From contig CAJUIX010000010.1 in NCBI GenBank assembly GCA_910586665.1, forward strand, positions 51,643 to 115,642: a DNA stretch of 64,000 bases, written 5' to 3'. Within the stretch, counting starts at the first letter, position 1. Each line of letters opens with the position of its first letter. The notes under the pieces were generated by a model, which saw only the letters and a program-made list of their open reading frames with translations, was not told the origin of the DNA and did not search any database. Below, piece after piece: positions 43,983 through 52,944 of this stretch. The position numbers and the translations under genes are program-made. This DNA comes from an uncultured Duncaniella sp. GTDB taxonomy: Bacteria > Bacteroidota > Bacteroidia > Bacteroidales > Muribaculaceae.

Positions 43983-45380
43983 ATGGGAAAAACATTATTT
44001 GACAAAATCTGGGACGCCCATGTGGTCAACAACATCGAGGGTGGCCCGTCGCAGCTCTATATAGACCGTCACTATTGCCACGAGGTGACCAGCCCCCAAG
44101 CCTTTGACGGTCTGCGCAAGCGCGGACTGAAAGTGTTCCGCCCCGAGAAGACTTTCTGCTCCCCCGACCACAACATCCCCACCCTCAACCAGGACAAGCC
44201 TATAGCCGACCCGGTGTCGCGCAACCAGGTGGAGACGCTCACCCGCAACGCGGGTGAGTTCGGAGTGACACTCTTCGGCCTCGGCCACCCCAAGAACGGC
44301 ATAATACACGTCATCGGACCGGAAAACGGCCTCACACTCCCCGGCTACACTATCGTGTGCGGTGACAGCCACACCTCGACCCACGGAGCCTTCGGAGCCG
44401 TGGCCTTCGGCATCGGCACAAGCGAGGTAGAGATGGTGCTCGCGTCGCAGTGCATCCTCCAGCCAAAGCCCAACACAATGCGCATTAATGTCAACGGCAA
44501 GCTCCGTCCCGGAGTCACCGCCAAGGACATAGCCCTATATATAATCGCCAAAATGACCACCGGCGGAGCAACCGGCTATTTCGTCGAATATGCCGGAGAC
44601 ACAATCCGCAACCTTTCAATGGAGGAGCGCATGACCGTGTGCAACCTCTCTATCGAAATGGGTGCGCGCGGCGGCATGATTGCCCCCGACGAGACCACAT
44701 TTGCCTACGTCGAAGGACGTGAGTTCGCGCCCAAGGGTGAGGAGTGGGAAAAGGCCGTGGCCTACTGGAGCACCCTCCCCTCCGATGCCGACGCAAAGTT
44801 TGACCGCGAAATCAACTTCGACGCTGCCGACATAGAGCCTCGCATCACCTTCGGCACTAACCCCGGCATGGGTATCGGCATCAATGACCCGATTCCCGCA
44901 CCGGACCCCGAGGACGAGGCCGGCAAAATCAGTTATGAGAAGTCGCTCGACTACATGGGATTCAAAGTCGGACAGGTGCTTGCAGGCACTCCCGTCGACC
45001 ATGTATTCCTCGGAAGCTGCACCAACGGCCGCATCGAGGATTTCCGCGCCTTCGCCAACTTCGTCAAAGGTCGCAAGAAGGCTCCCGGAGTGACGGCATG
45101 GCTCGTCCCCGGCTCGTGGAAGGTCGACGCACAGATTCGCGAGGAGGGTCTTGACAAGATTCTCGAGGAGGCAGGATTTGAAATCCGCCAGCCCGGATGC
45201 TCGGCATGTCTTGCCATGAACGAGGACAAGGTTCCCGCCGGGAAGCTCGCCGTATCGACCTCCAACCGCAATTTCGAAGGGCGCCAGGGCCCGGGCTCGC
45301 GCACAATTCTAGCCGGCCCGCTCGTGGCTGCCGCCTCAGCCGTCACAGGCGTTCTCACAGACCCACGCACCCTCATGTAA
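43983..45380 (+). CDS. leuC: 3-isopropylmalate dehydratase large subunit
   Basis: 465 residues. Isomerizes 2- to 3-isopropylmalate with a [4Fe-4S] cluster; the ligand cysteines are seen in LGSCTNGRIEDFRAFA and PGCSACLAMNEDK. Other aconitase-family blocks: TLFDKIWDAHVV, FCSPDHNIPT and TIVCGDSHTSTHGAFGAVAF, with GIGTSEVEMVLASQC. Length is normal. The small subunit gene leuD starts 20 bp after its stop. Confidence 0.97.
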   Translation: MGKTLFDKIWDAHVVNNIEGGPSQLYIDRHYCHEVTSPQAFDGLRKRGLKVFRPEKTFCSPDHNIPTLNQDKPIADPVSRNQVETLTRNAGEFGVTLFGLGHPKNGIIHVIGPENGLTLPGYTIVCGDSHTSTHGAFGAVAFGIGTSEVEMVLASQCILQPKPNTMRINVNGKLRPGVTAKDIALYIIAKMTTGGATGYFVEYAGDTIRNLSMEERMTVCNLSIEMGARGGMIAPDETTFAYVEGREFAPKGEEWEKAVAYWSTLPSDADAKFDREINFDAADIEPRITFGTNPGMGIGINDPIPAPDPEDEAGKISYEKSLDYMGFKVGQVLAGTPVDHVFLGSCTNGRIEDFRAFANFVKGRKKAPGVTAWLVPGSWKVDAQIREEGLDKILEEAGFEIRQPGCSACLAMNEDKVPAGKLAVSTSNRNFEGRQGPGSRTILAGPLVAAASAVTGVLTDPRTLM

Positions 45381-45400
45381 TCCCCACAGCTCACGAAATC

Positions 45401-45988
45401 ATGAAAGAAAAATTCAGCACAATCATATCTACCTGCGTCCCCCTGCCGATGGAGAACGTCGACACCGACCAGATTATCCCTGCACGCTTCCTCAAAGCCA
45501 CCTCGCGCGAGGGCTTTGGCGACAACCTCTTCAGAGACTGGCGCTATGACAAGGACGGTAACCCGGTGAAGGAGTTCGTGCTCAACGATCCGACATATTC
45601 AGGCTGCGTGCTCGTGGCCGGCAAGAACTTCGGTTCAGGCTCGAGTCGTGAACACGCCGCCTGGGCCATACATGACTATGGTTTCCGTGTGGTGGTGTCG
45701 AGCTTCTTTGCCGACATACACAAGAACAATGAGTTGAACAACTTCGTCCTCCCCGTGGTGGTCAGCGAAGGCTTCCTCGCGGAGCTTTTCGATTCGATAG
45801 CAGCCAACCCAAAGACCGAAGTCAAAGTCGACCTCCCCTCACAGACCATCACCAACCTTGCCACAGGCAAAAGCGAGACTTTTGACATCAACCCATACAA
45901 AAAACAATGTCTCTCCGACGGTCTGGACGACATCGAATATCTCCTCTCTAAAAAGTCTGACATCGAGGCCTGGGAAGCATCTCGCTAA
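45401..45988 (+). CDS. leuD: 3-isopropylmalate dehydratase small subunit
   Basis: 195 residues from ATG 45401, which starts right after the leuC stop; the frame upstream overlaps leuC. Motifs: PLPMENVDTDQIIPARFLK, VAGKNFGSGSSREHAAWAI and VVVSSFFADIHKNNELNNFV. It forms the swivel domain over the LeuC active site. Next gene after 42 bp. Confidence 0.97.
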   Translation: MKEKFSTIISTCVPLPMENVDTDQIIPARFLKATSREGFGDNLFRDWRYDKDGNPVKEFVLNDPTYSGCVLVAGKNFGSGSSREHAAWAIHDYGFRVVVSSFFADIHKNNELNNFVLPVVVSEGFLAELFDSIAANPKTEVKVDLPSQTITNLATGKSETFDINPYKKQCLSDGLDDIEYLLSKKSDIEAWEASR

Positions 45989-46030
45989 GATAAGGAATTT
46001 CCAATAGGTACTTTTTCCAACAGGTATTTT

Positions 46031-47554
46031 ATGTATGTTGAAATAATGGACACGACACTCCGCGACGGGGAGCAGACCTCGGGAGTGTCGTTTTCAACCT
46101 CCGAAAAGCTTGCCATCACCCGGCTGCTTCTCCAGGAGCTCCACGTCCCGCGCATCGAGATTGCGTCGGCGCGTGTCTCCGAAGGGGAGCGCGAGACCGT
46201 GCGCAAGGTGTGCGCATGGGCCGCGCGGACGGGCTATCTCGACCGCATAGAGGTGTTGGGCTTCCTCGACGGAGGTGAGTCAGTCAGGTGGATAAGCGAC
46301 GTGGGTGGACGGGTGATCAACCTCCTCGCCAAGGGTTCGGAAAAACATTGCCGTCTGCAACTGAAGCAGTCGCCCGAGCAGCATTTCAAGGCTATAGCCG
46401 AAGAGGTGACCCGCGCACGCGAGGCCGGACTGGAGGTCAACATCTATCTCGAGGACTGGTCAAACGGCATGAAGCACTCGCGCGACTATGTGTTCGCACT
46501 CATGGAAGCCATAAAGGGACTCCCCATACGCCGCTTCATGCTCCCCGACACGCTCGGTGTGCTCAATCCCTACGACACACTGTCATACATCCACACCATA
46601 GTCAAGAGATACACCACCCTGCACTTCGACTTCCATGCCCACAATGACTACGACCTCGCCACGGCCAATGTCTTTGCGGCAGTCAAGGGCGGCGCGAGGG
46701 GCATACACTGCACCATCAACGGTCTCGGCGAGCGTGCCGGCAATGCCGCGCTTTCAAGCACCGTGGCAGTCATCCATGACCAGCTGGGCGACACGACCGA
46801 CATCGACGAGAGCAAGATCAACAAGGTCAGCCACATCGTGGAGTCATTCTCAGGCATCCTCGTCCCGCCCAACAAACCCATCATCGGCGACAGCGTGTTC
46901 ACACAGTGCGCAGGCGTCCACGCCGACGGCGACAACAAGAGCCAGCTCTACTTCAACGAGCTGCTGCCCGAGCGCTTCGGACGCGAGCGTGAATATGCCC
47001 TCGGCAAGACCTCCGGCAAGGCGAATATCAAGAAAAATCTTGAAGCACTCGGCATAGAGCTTTCCGAGTCCGACATACGCAAGGTGACGGAGCGCATCAT
47101 CAGCCTCGGCGACAAGAAGGAGATAGTCACCCAGGGGGACCTCCCCTTCATCATTGCCGACGTGCTCAAGCACCCGACCCTCCCCTCGAGCGTCAGAGTC
47201 GACAACTACGCGCTCAACATCTCGCGAGGGCTGCGGCCGACCGCAACGGTCAAGTTGGTCGTCGGCGAGGCCGAATTTCAGGAGTCGGCAGTCGGCGACG
47301 GACAGTTTGACGCTTTCATGCGCGCCGTGCGGAGCATCTACCGCGACAAGTTGCAACGCACCTTCCCGACACTCGTCAACTACTCGGTCAACATCCCTCC
47401 CGGAGGCAAGACCGACGCCCTCGTCCACACTACCATCACCTGGGACTTTGAAGGAAACCTCTTCAAGACCCGCGGTCTCGACCCCGACCAGACCGAGGCG
47501 GCAATCCAGGCCACGGTCAAAATGCTCAATCTGCTTGAAACGATTAACAATTAA
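46031..47554 (+). CDS. Second isopropylmalate-synthase-like enzyme, possibly citramalate synthase
   Basis: 507 residues of the HMGL/LeuA family: EIMDTTLRDGEQTSGVSFS, a barrel with FDFHAHNDYDLATANVFAAV and INGLGERAGNAALSS, and a C-terminal regulatory-type domain (about 385-500) with VDNYALNISRGLRPTATVKL. It differs clearly from leuA at 42439, with shorter active-site loops. Enzymes of this kind in the leu operon of Bacteroidales are usually left as alpha-isopropylmalate synthase-like; a role as (R)-citramalate synthase, which would feed LeuCDB for isoleucine, is a reasonable inference. Ketoacid specificity cannot be read by eye. Confidence 0.85.
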   Translation: MYVEIMDTTLRDGEQTSGVSFSTSEKLAITRLLLQELHVPRIEIASARVSEGERETVRKVCAWAARTGYLDRIEVLGFLDGGESVRWISDVGGRVINLLAKGSEKHCRLQLKQSPEQHFKAIAEEVTRAREAGLEVNIYLEDWSNGMKHSRDYVFALMEAIKGLPIRRFMLPDTLGVLNPYDTLSYIHTIVKRYTTLHFDFHAHNDYDLATANVFAAVKGGARGIHCTINGLGERAGNAALSSTVAVIHDQLGDTTDIDESKINKVSHIVESFSGILVPPNKPIIGDSVFTQCAGVHADGDNKSQLYFNELLPERFGREREYALGKTSGKANIKKNLEALGIELSESDIRKVTERIISLGDKKEIVTQGDLPFIIADVLKHPTLPSSVRVDNYALNISRGLRPTATVKLVVGEAEFQESAVGDGQFDAFMRAVRSIYRDKLQRTFPTLVNYSVNIPPGGKTDALVHTTITWDFEGNLFKTRGLDPDQTEAAIQATVKMLNLLETINN

Positions 47555-47577
47555 CTTCATCACAACATATCCACGCT

Positions 47578-48639
47578 ATGAATCTTAAAATAGCCGTCCT
47601 TCCCGGCGACGGTATAGGGCCGGAAATCTCCCGTCAGGGCGTCGACGTCATGACTGCCGTATGTGAAAAGTTCGGCCACAATGTCGAGTACCGCTATGCT
47701 ATCTGCGGAGCCGACGCTATCGACAAGGTGGGCGACCCCTTCCCCGAAGAGACATTCGACACCTGCCTCTGGGCTGATGCCGTGCTCTTCTCGGCTGTCG
47801 GCGACCCCAAGTTTGACAACAATCCCAACGCCAAGGTGCGTCCCGAGCAGGGCTTGCTCGCAATGCGTAAGAAACTCGGCCTCTTTGCCAACATCCGTCC
47901 CGTCGAGACATTCAAATGCCTCATCCACAAATCGCCGCTCCGTCCCGAACTGGTCGAGGGCGCCGACTTCATCTGCATCCGCGAGCTGACCGGCGGCATG
48001 TATTTCGGAGAGAAGTATGAGGACAACGACAAGGCTTACGACACCAATGCCTACACCCGCCCGGAGATTGAAAGAATCCTCCGCGTAGCCTACAGCTATG
48101 CCCGCCGTCGCCGCAAGCATCTGACCGTGGTCGACAAGGCCAACGTACTCGCCTCCTCACGCCTCTGGCGCAAAATCGCGCAGGAAATCGCCCCCGAATA
48201 CCCCGACGTGGAGACCGACTATATGTATGTCGACAATGCAGCCATGCGCATGATCCAGGAGCCGCGCTTCTTCGACGTCATGGTGACCGAGAATACCTTC
48301 GGCGACATCCTGACCGATGAAGGTTCGGTGATTTCCGGCTCTATGGGCCTCCTTCCCTCGGCATCCACCGGCGAGAAGACCCCGGTGTTCGAGCCTATCC
48401 ACGGTTCATGGCCGCAGGCTAAGGGCCTTAACATAGCCAACCCCCTCGCGCAGGTTCTCTCTGTAGCTATGCTCTTCGAATATTTCAACCTCACCGAGGA
48501 GGGAGCACTCATCCGCAAGGCCGTCAACGCCTCGCTCGACGCTAACGTCCGCACACCCGAAATCCAGGTCGAAGGTGGCGAGCGCTACGGCACAGACGCC
48601 GTCGGCGCATGGATTGTCGACTATATCAAGAAGGCATAA
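47578..48639 (+). CDS. leuB: 3-isopropylmalate dehydrogenase
   Basis: 353 residues. Oxidatively decarboxylates 3-isopropylmalate with NAD. Motifs: AVLPGDGIGPEISRQGVDVM, LFANIRPVETFKCL, ELTGGMYFGEKYED with the active-site Tyr nearby, VVDKANVLASSRLWRKIA with the catalytic Lys, and VMVTENTFGDILTDEGSVI, then GLLPSASTGEKTPVFEPIHG. Last gene of the leucine run, followed by a terminator at 48678-48722. Confidence 0.97.
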   Translation: MNLKIAVLPGDGIGPEISRQGVDVMTAVCEKFGHNVEYRYAICGADAIDKVGDPFPEETFDTCLWADAVLFSAVGDPKFDNNPNAKVRPEQGLLAMRKKLGLFANIRPVETFKCLIHKSPLRPELVEGADFICIRELTGGMYFGEKYEDNDKAYDTNAYTRPEIERILRVAYSYARRRRKHLTVVDKANVLASSRLWRKIAQEIAPEYPDVETDYMYVDNAAMRMIQEPRFFDVMVTENTFGDILTDEGSVISGSMGLLPSASTGEKTPVFEPIHGSWPQAKGLNIANPLAQVLSVAMLFEYFNLTEEGALIRKAVNASLDANVRTPEIQVEGGERYGTDAVGAWIVDYIKKA

Positions 48640-48677
48640 AACAAGCCATTTTTAGTCATTACAATACTTTATTCAAC

Positions 48678-48722
48678 AAAATATCCGTATCTACCTATAA
48701 TAATGGTCGATACGGATATTTT
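48678..48722. terminator. Terminator between leuB and guaA
   Basis: A 14-bp inverted repeat (AAAATATCCGTATC at 48678-48691, complement at 48709-48722) with A- and T-ends, able to stop both convergent transcripts. Confidence 0.8.
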
Positions 48723-48759
48723 ATCGTCTAAAACGAGGGGTTAAGCACTTTTATCTTGA

Positions 48760-50283
48760 TTACTCCCACTCGATTGTGGCCGGTGGCTTGGAGGAGATGT
48801 CGTAGCATACACGGTTGACGCCGCGGACTTTGTTGATGATGTCGTTGCTGACCTTTGCCATGAAATCGTAGGGAAGGTGTGCCCAGTCAGCGGTCATGGC
48901 GTCGGTCGAGGTCACGGCGCGGAGAGCAATCGCACGCTCATAGGTGCGCTCGTCGCCCATGACGCCCACACTCTGCACCGGGAGGAGGATAGCTCCCGCC
49001 TGCCATACCTTGTCATAAAGATCCCAGTCGCGGAGCCCCTGGATGAAGATGTCGTCAGCATCCTGAAGTATGCGCACCTTCTCGGGAGTGATGTCGCCGA
49101 GGATGCGCACAGCGAGCCCCGGTCCGGGGAAGGGATGGCGCTTGATGAGGTGGTCGGGCATGCCGAGCTGGCGCCCCACGGCGCGAACCTCATCCTTGAA
49201 GAGCAGACGAAGCGGCTCGCAGAGCTTGAGGTTCATCTTTTCGGGGAGGCCGCCGACGTTATGGTGGCTCTTGATAGTGGTGCCGGTGATTGAAAGGCTC
49301 TCGATGCAGTCAGGATAGATGGTACCCTGGGCGAGCCACTTCACATCCTTAATCTTGTGGGCTTCCTCGTCAAAGACATCAATGAAGCCCTTGCCGATAA
49401 TCTTGCGCTTGCGCTCCGGCTCGGTCACTCCTGCGAGCTCGCCGAAGAATTTTGCCGAAGCGTCGACACCGACCACATTGAGGCCGAGGCACTCGTAGTC
49501 ATGGAGGACGTTGCGGAACTCATTCTTGCGAAGCATACCGTGGTCCACGAAGATACAGGTGAGATTCTTACCGATTGCGCGGTTGAGAAGCACGGCAGCC
49601 ACCGATGAGTCGACACCGCCGCTGAGTCCGAGCACCACCTTGTCGTCGCCGAGCTGCTGCTTCAGCTGCGCCACAGTGCTTTCGATAAATGATTCGGCCG
49701 ACCAATCCTGCTTGCCGCCGCAGATGTCTACGACAAAGTTGCGGAGGAGCTGGGTGCCGTGTTCCGAATGATACACCTCCGGGTGGAACTGCACACCCCA
49801 TGTCTTCTCACCCTTCACCTGATAGGCGGCAATAGCCACCTTGTCAGTCGAGGCAATGGTCTTGAAGGCGTCGGGGATGGAGGTTATTGTGTCGCCGTGG
49901 CTCATCCACACCTGCGAGCCGACGGGAATGTTCTTAAAGAGAGGGTTGGTGGTGTCGATTTTGGTGAGGTGGGCACGCCCGTACTCACGCGAGGGGGCCG
50001 GCTCCACACTTCCGCCGGATGTGTAGGCTATGAACTGGGCACCGTAGCAGATGCCGAGCACAGGGAGATGCCCGCGCAGACGGTCAAGCTCCGTGCGGAA
50101 GGCTTTCTCATCATATACCGAGAAGGGGGAGCCTGACAGAATCACACCGATCACCGAGGGGTCATCGTAGGGAAACTTGTTGTAAGGGAGGATTTCGCAA
50201 TACTCCCCAAGCTCGCGCACGCGGCGTCCGATGAGCTGGGTTGTCTGCGACCCGAAATCAAGAATAATAATCTTTTCCTGCAT
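48760..50283 (-). CDS. guaA: GMP synthase (glutamine-hydrolysing)
   Basis: 507 residues. XMP to GMP. The N-terminal class I glutaminase (about 1-190) has the Cys nucleophile in LGICYGAQFIAY and the His/Glu pair in VQFHPEVYHS. The ATP pyrophosphatase domain has the PP-loop VVLGLSGGVDSSVAAVLL, and the dimerization domain ends with VCYDISSKPPATIEWE, the usual C-terminus. A promoter element lies at 50331-50338 on the minus strand. Confidence 0.97.
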   Translation of the reverse strand: MQEKIIILDFGSQTTQLIGRRVRELGEYCEILPYNKFPYDDPSVIGVILSGSPFSVYDEKAFRTELDRLRGHLPVLGICYGAQFIAYTSGGSVEPAPSREYGRAHLTKIDTTNPLFKNIPVGSQVWMSHGDTITSIPDAFKTIASTDKVAIAAYQVKGEKTWGVQFHPEVYHSEHGTQLLRNFVVDICGGKQDWSAESFIESTVAQLKQQLGDDKVVLGLSGGVDSSVAAVLLNRAIGKNLTCIFVDHGMLRKNEFRNVLHDYECLGLNVVGVDASAKFFGELAGVTEPERKRKIIGKGFIDVFDEEAHKIKDVKWLAQGTIYPDCIESLSITGTTIKSHHNVGGLPEKMNLKLCEPLRLLFKDEVRAVGRQLGMPDHLIKRHPFPGPGLAVRILGDITPEKVRILQDADDIFIQGLRDWDLYDKVWQAGAILLPVQSVGVMGDERTYERAIALRAVTSTDAMTADWAHLPYDFMAKVSNDIINKVRGVNRVCYDISSKPPATIEWE

Positions 50284-50330
50284 AATTGTGGGAAGAGGTA
50301 TATTGATATGATAATGATTGAATTCAACTG

Positions 50331-50338
50331 CAAAGTTA
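50331..50338 (-). promoter_or_regulatory. Promoter -7 element for guaA
   Basis: Minus strand TAACTTTG, 48 bp before the start. No clear -33 box. A guanine riboswitch is not apparent in the short leader. Confidence 0.45.
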
Positions 50339-50384
50339 CACAGAATTCACCGATTATTAGAGCTATTATGTGAAATTTTTTGAG

Positions 50385-50392
50385 TAATTTTG
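50385..50392 (+). promoter_or_regulatory. Promoter -7 element for kdsC-yhhQ-yjjG
   Basis: TAATTTTG, 51 bp before kdsC. The -33 box is unclear. It is divergent from the guaA element, with 46 bp between them. Confidence 0.45.
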
Positions 50393-50442
50393 CAAGCCCA
50401 AACGAAAAGCGGCCCCACGACTGCCGCAGACAATCATACATT

Positions 50443-50931
50443 ATGAAAAATATACGACTGTTTCTTACTGACGTTGACGGAACCCTTACGGACGGCGGGA
50501 TGTACTATACCGCCGACGGCGATGTCATGAAAAAATTCAACGCCCGCGACGGCATGGGCCTCCAGCTGCTCCAGAAAGCCGGAATCAAGGCGGGTATAAT
50601 CACGAGCGAGACCACCCGCTTAGTCGAGCGCCGCGCCGAAAAGCTCGGACTTGACTTCCTCGTGCAGGGAAAGCGCGACGGGGGCAAGCTTGCCGCATGC
50701 GGTGACATCTGCGAGAGCCTCGCCATAGGGCTCGACGAGGTGGCCTACATCGGTGACGACGTGAACTGCATCGAACTCCTCTCGGCCGTAGGCATGGCCG
50801 CATGTCCCGCCGACGCCGTGGCCGAAGTCAAGGCCATACCCTCTGTCCGCATCATGAGCCTCAAAGGTGGCGAAGGGTGCGTGAGGGAGTTTGCCGATAT
50901 AATACTCAGACTGAAGGAGGGCCAGGCATGA
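50443..50931 (+). CDS. kdsC: 3-deoxy-D-manno-octulosonate 8-phosphate phosphatase (KdsC-like HAD)
   Basis: 162 residues from ATG 50443. A small HAD phosphatase without a cap domain: the nucleophile Asp in LFLTDVDGTLTDGGMYY, motif II in GIITSETTRLVERRAEKLG, and motif III/IV in VAYIGDDVNCIELLSAVGMA, with ACPADAVAEVK. This layout is that of KdsC, which makes Kdo for LPS core. It overlaps yhhQ by the ATGA quartet. Confidence 0.9.
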   Translation: MKNIRLFLTDVDGTLTDGGMYYTADGDVMKKFNARDGMGLQLLQKAGIKAGIITSETTRLVERRAEKLGLDFLVQGKRDGGKLAACGDICESLAIGLDEVAYIGDDVNCIELLSAVGMAACPADAVAEVKAIPSVRIMSLKGGEGCVREFADIILRLKEGQA

Positions 50932-51614
50932 GCAAGGTTAAAATCTCGGTCACCTTCATGCTGCTCGCGGTGACATTCTGCGTGTGTCTCATCGTCAGCA
51001 ACCTCATGGAAATCAAGACCGTCGACCTCGGCCCGCTCACCATCACAGCCGGAGTCATAGTCTTCCCCATATCCTACATCCTCAATGACTGTATCGTGGA
51101 GGTCTACGGCTTCAACAAGGCGCGTCTCGTCATCTGGCTCGGATTCGGCATGAACATGCTCGTCTCCCTCCTGCTCCAGATAGGGATATGGCTCCCGGGC
51201 GCCGACTCATGGACCGGACAGGAGGCCATGACAACGATTTTCGGCGCCGTGCCGAGAATATTCGTCGCGAGCTTCATCGCCTTCCTCTGCGGCTCGATGG
51301 TCAATGCCTACGTCATGTCGCGCATGAAAATCGCCTCCGGCGGCCGCCGCTTCTCGCTCAGAGCCATTGTCTCGTCGCTTTGGGGCGAGGGGGTCGACTC
51401 AGTGATATTCTTCCCGATAGCCTTCGGCGGAATCCTCGCATGGGGCGAAATCGGGATGCTCATCATCACCCAGACCCTCCTCAAGACCTTCTATGAAATC
51501 CTCATACTCCCGGTGACGCTCCGGGCAGTCAAACTGCTGCGCGACCACGAGGGGGGCGACGTCACCGACTCCCCCGGCATGTCATACAAATGGTGGAAAT
51601 TCAATGAGCTCTGA
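50928..51614 (+). CDS. yhhQ: Queuosine precursor transporter (YhhQ/VUT family)
   Basis: 228 residues from ATG 50928, overlapping the kdsC stop (ATGA). Six or so membrane helices. Family motifs: LIVSNLMEIKTVDLGPLTIT, GVIVFPISYILNDCIVEVYG and the SLWGEGVDSVIFFPIAFGG block with the KTFYEILILPVT end. It imports preQ0/preQ1 or queuine for Tgt (10778-11908 in this window). An unusually good Shine-Dalgarno AAGGAGG lies at 50914-50920, rare in this phylum, and supports the start. Confidence 0.92.
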   Translation: MSKVKISVTFMLLAVTFCVCLIVSNLMEIKTVDLGPLTITAGVIVFPISYILNDCIVEVYGFNKARLVIWLGFGMNMLVSLLLQIGIWLPGADSWTGQEAMTTIFGAVPRIFVASFIAFLCGSMVNAYVMSRMKIASGGRRFSLRAIVSSLWGEGVDSVIFFPIAFGGILAWGEIGMLIITQTLLKTFYEILILPVTLRAVKLLRDHEGGDVTDSPGMSYKWWKFNEL

Positions 51615-52332
51615 ATGGATATGGTTTGACCTCGACGACACCCTCGTCGACTTCCACGCCAACTCGCGTGCGGCCCACCGCATCCTCTTCGATGAGTGCG
51701 GCCTCGGGCGCTACTACGCCTCTGCCGACGAGTGGATTGACGTCTACGAGATGCACAACCATGACCTGTGGGCACGCTACGGGCGCGCCGAAATCACGCA
51801 GGAATTCCTGCGCGTCGACCGCTTCGCCACACCCCTCCGCCCGCACTGGGACGGCTGTAAAGAGAGTCTCATAGAGTTTTCCAAAGCTCTTGACCCGCTA
51901 TATCTCGGCCATCTTGCCGAACAGACCGTGCTCATCGACGGCGCTGTCGACCTGCTCACCCACCTGCGCGCGCACGATTATAATATAGGTATACTGAGCA
52001 ACGGTTTCAAGGATGTCCAGCACCGCAAACTTGCCAACACGGGACTTGACAGACTCGTGGACCTCACGGTGCTCAGCGACGACATCGGCATCAACAAACC
52101 TGACCCGCGCCTCTATGGATATGCCATGCGGCAGTCCGGCACAACGGCCCCTGAGATGCACACGATGATCGGCGACAACCTCATGACTGACATCGAAGGC
52201 GCGATCCGCGCCGGCTGGCACGCAATCCACCTCGACCCCTCCGCCGGGCGCCTCGAACAGCTCGGGAAGCGGCTCGTCACGCCGAAGTTGGAGCCTCTGA
52301 AAGAGCTTTTTCAAGGCCCAAAGCGCCATTAG
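51604..52332 (+). CDS. yjjG: YjjG-type HAD noncanonical nucleotide phosphatase
   Basis: 242 residues, starting 11 bp before the yhhQ stop. HAD superfamily: nucleophile in WFDLDDTLVDFHANSRAAH, a helical cap (about 20-95), motif II in GILSNGFKDVQHRKLANTGL, and motif IV in MIGDNLMTDIEGAIRAGWHA. The match is closest to YjjG, which removes phosphate from noncanonical pyrimidine nucleotides. A small hairpin (52360-52382) lies downstream. Confidence 0.88.
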   Translation: MSSEWIWFDLDDTLVDFHANSRAAHRILFDECGLGRYYASADEWIDVYEMHNHDLWARYGRAEITQEFLRVDRFATPLRPHWDGCKESLIEFSKALDPLYLGHLAEQTVLIDGAVDLLTHLRAHDYNIGILSNGFKDVQHRKLANTGLDRLVDLTVLSDDIGINKPDPRLYGYAMRQSGTTAPEMHTMIGDNLMTDIEGAIRAGWHAIHLDPSAGRLEQLGKRLVTPKLEPLKELFQGPKRH

Positions 52333-52491
52333 GCACGCTAAAGTGGTGAAAAAGTGAATTTTATGCAAATTTTTAGCATAAACATAGCTGAAAATTCAAA
52401 AAAAGTTACGATATTTGCACTTGCAAAATTTTAAGCATCTACAAAAACGCAACATTAAAGATATTAACCAATTATAAAATTTAATATTGTA

Positions 52492-52773
52492 ATGACTAAA
52501 GCTGACATCGTCAACGAGATTTCGAAATCTACCGGCATTGACAAGGCCAACGTACTCGAGACCATCGAAAAGTTCATGGAAACAGTGAAAGAGTCTCTGT
52601 CACACGGCGAGAATGTATACCTCCGTGGCTTCGGTAGCTTCATCACCAAGGTACGTTCAGAGAAGACTGCCCGCAACATCTCCAAGAACACCACCATCAT
52701 CATCCCCGAGCACCGCATCCCCGCCTTCAAGCCCGCCAAGGTGTTCATGGAGGAAGTGAAGGACCTCAAATAA
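52492..52773 (+). CDS. HU-family DNA-binding protein
   Basis: 93 residues. Nucleoid protein that bends DNA as a dimer. MTKADIVNEISKSTGIDKAN, then FMETVKESLSHGENVYLRGF and GSFITKVRSEKTARNISKNT with the beta-arm and the intercalating Pro in IIPEHRIPAFKPAK. The upstream region has only a one-mismatch -7 element (GATATTTG, 52410-52417). Gene order HU - bS22-like - rng follows. Confidence 0.95.
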   Translation: MTKADIVNEISKSTGIDKANVLETIEKFMETVKESLSHGENVYLRGFGSFITKVRSEKTARNISKNTTIIIPEHRIPAFKPAKVFMEEVKDLK

Positions 52774-52816
52774 GAGAGAACCTATTGTCAAACAATAATA
52801 TAACAACATTCCAACT

Positions 52817-52906
52817 ATGCCAAGCGGAAAGAAAAGAAAAGGTCACAAGATGGCCACTCACAAGCGTAAAAAACGCCTTCGCAAAAATCGTCACAAGAAG
52901 AAATAA
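52817..52906 (+). CDS. 29-residue basic protein, bS22/mS38-like (AURKAIP1/COX24 domain)
   Basis: ATG 52817 to TAA 52906: starts MPSGKKRKGHKMATHKRKKR and ends in a Lys/Arg/His tail (LRKNRHKKK). Nineteen of 29 residues are Lys, Arg or His, and the KMATHKRKKRLRKN pattern is that of the AURKAIP1/COX24 (mS38) domain, found in mitochondrial small subunits and as bS22 in mycobacterial 30S particles. Similar tiny proteins occur between HU and RNase G in other Bacteroidales as I remember. It is likely a small-subunit ribosomal protein near the decoding center. It is 44 bp behind HU and 221 bp before rng. Confidence 0.85.
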   Translation: MPSGKKRKGHKMATHKRKKRLRKNRHKKK

Positions 52907-52944
52907 TAAGAGGTATCCATACCTCGCAACTTCTTGCGTAGCTG

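Noticed and set aside
52410..52417. Promoter for the HU gene
   Set aside because: GATATTTG differs at the first base of TAnnTTTG and no TTTG is found at the -33 position; left as a weak match only.
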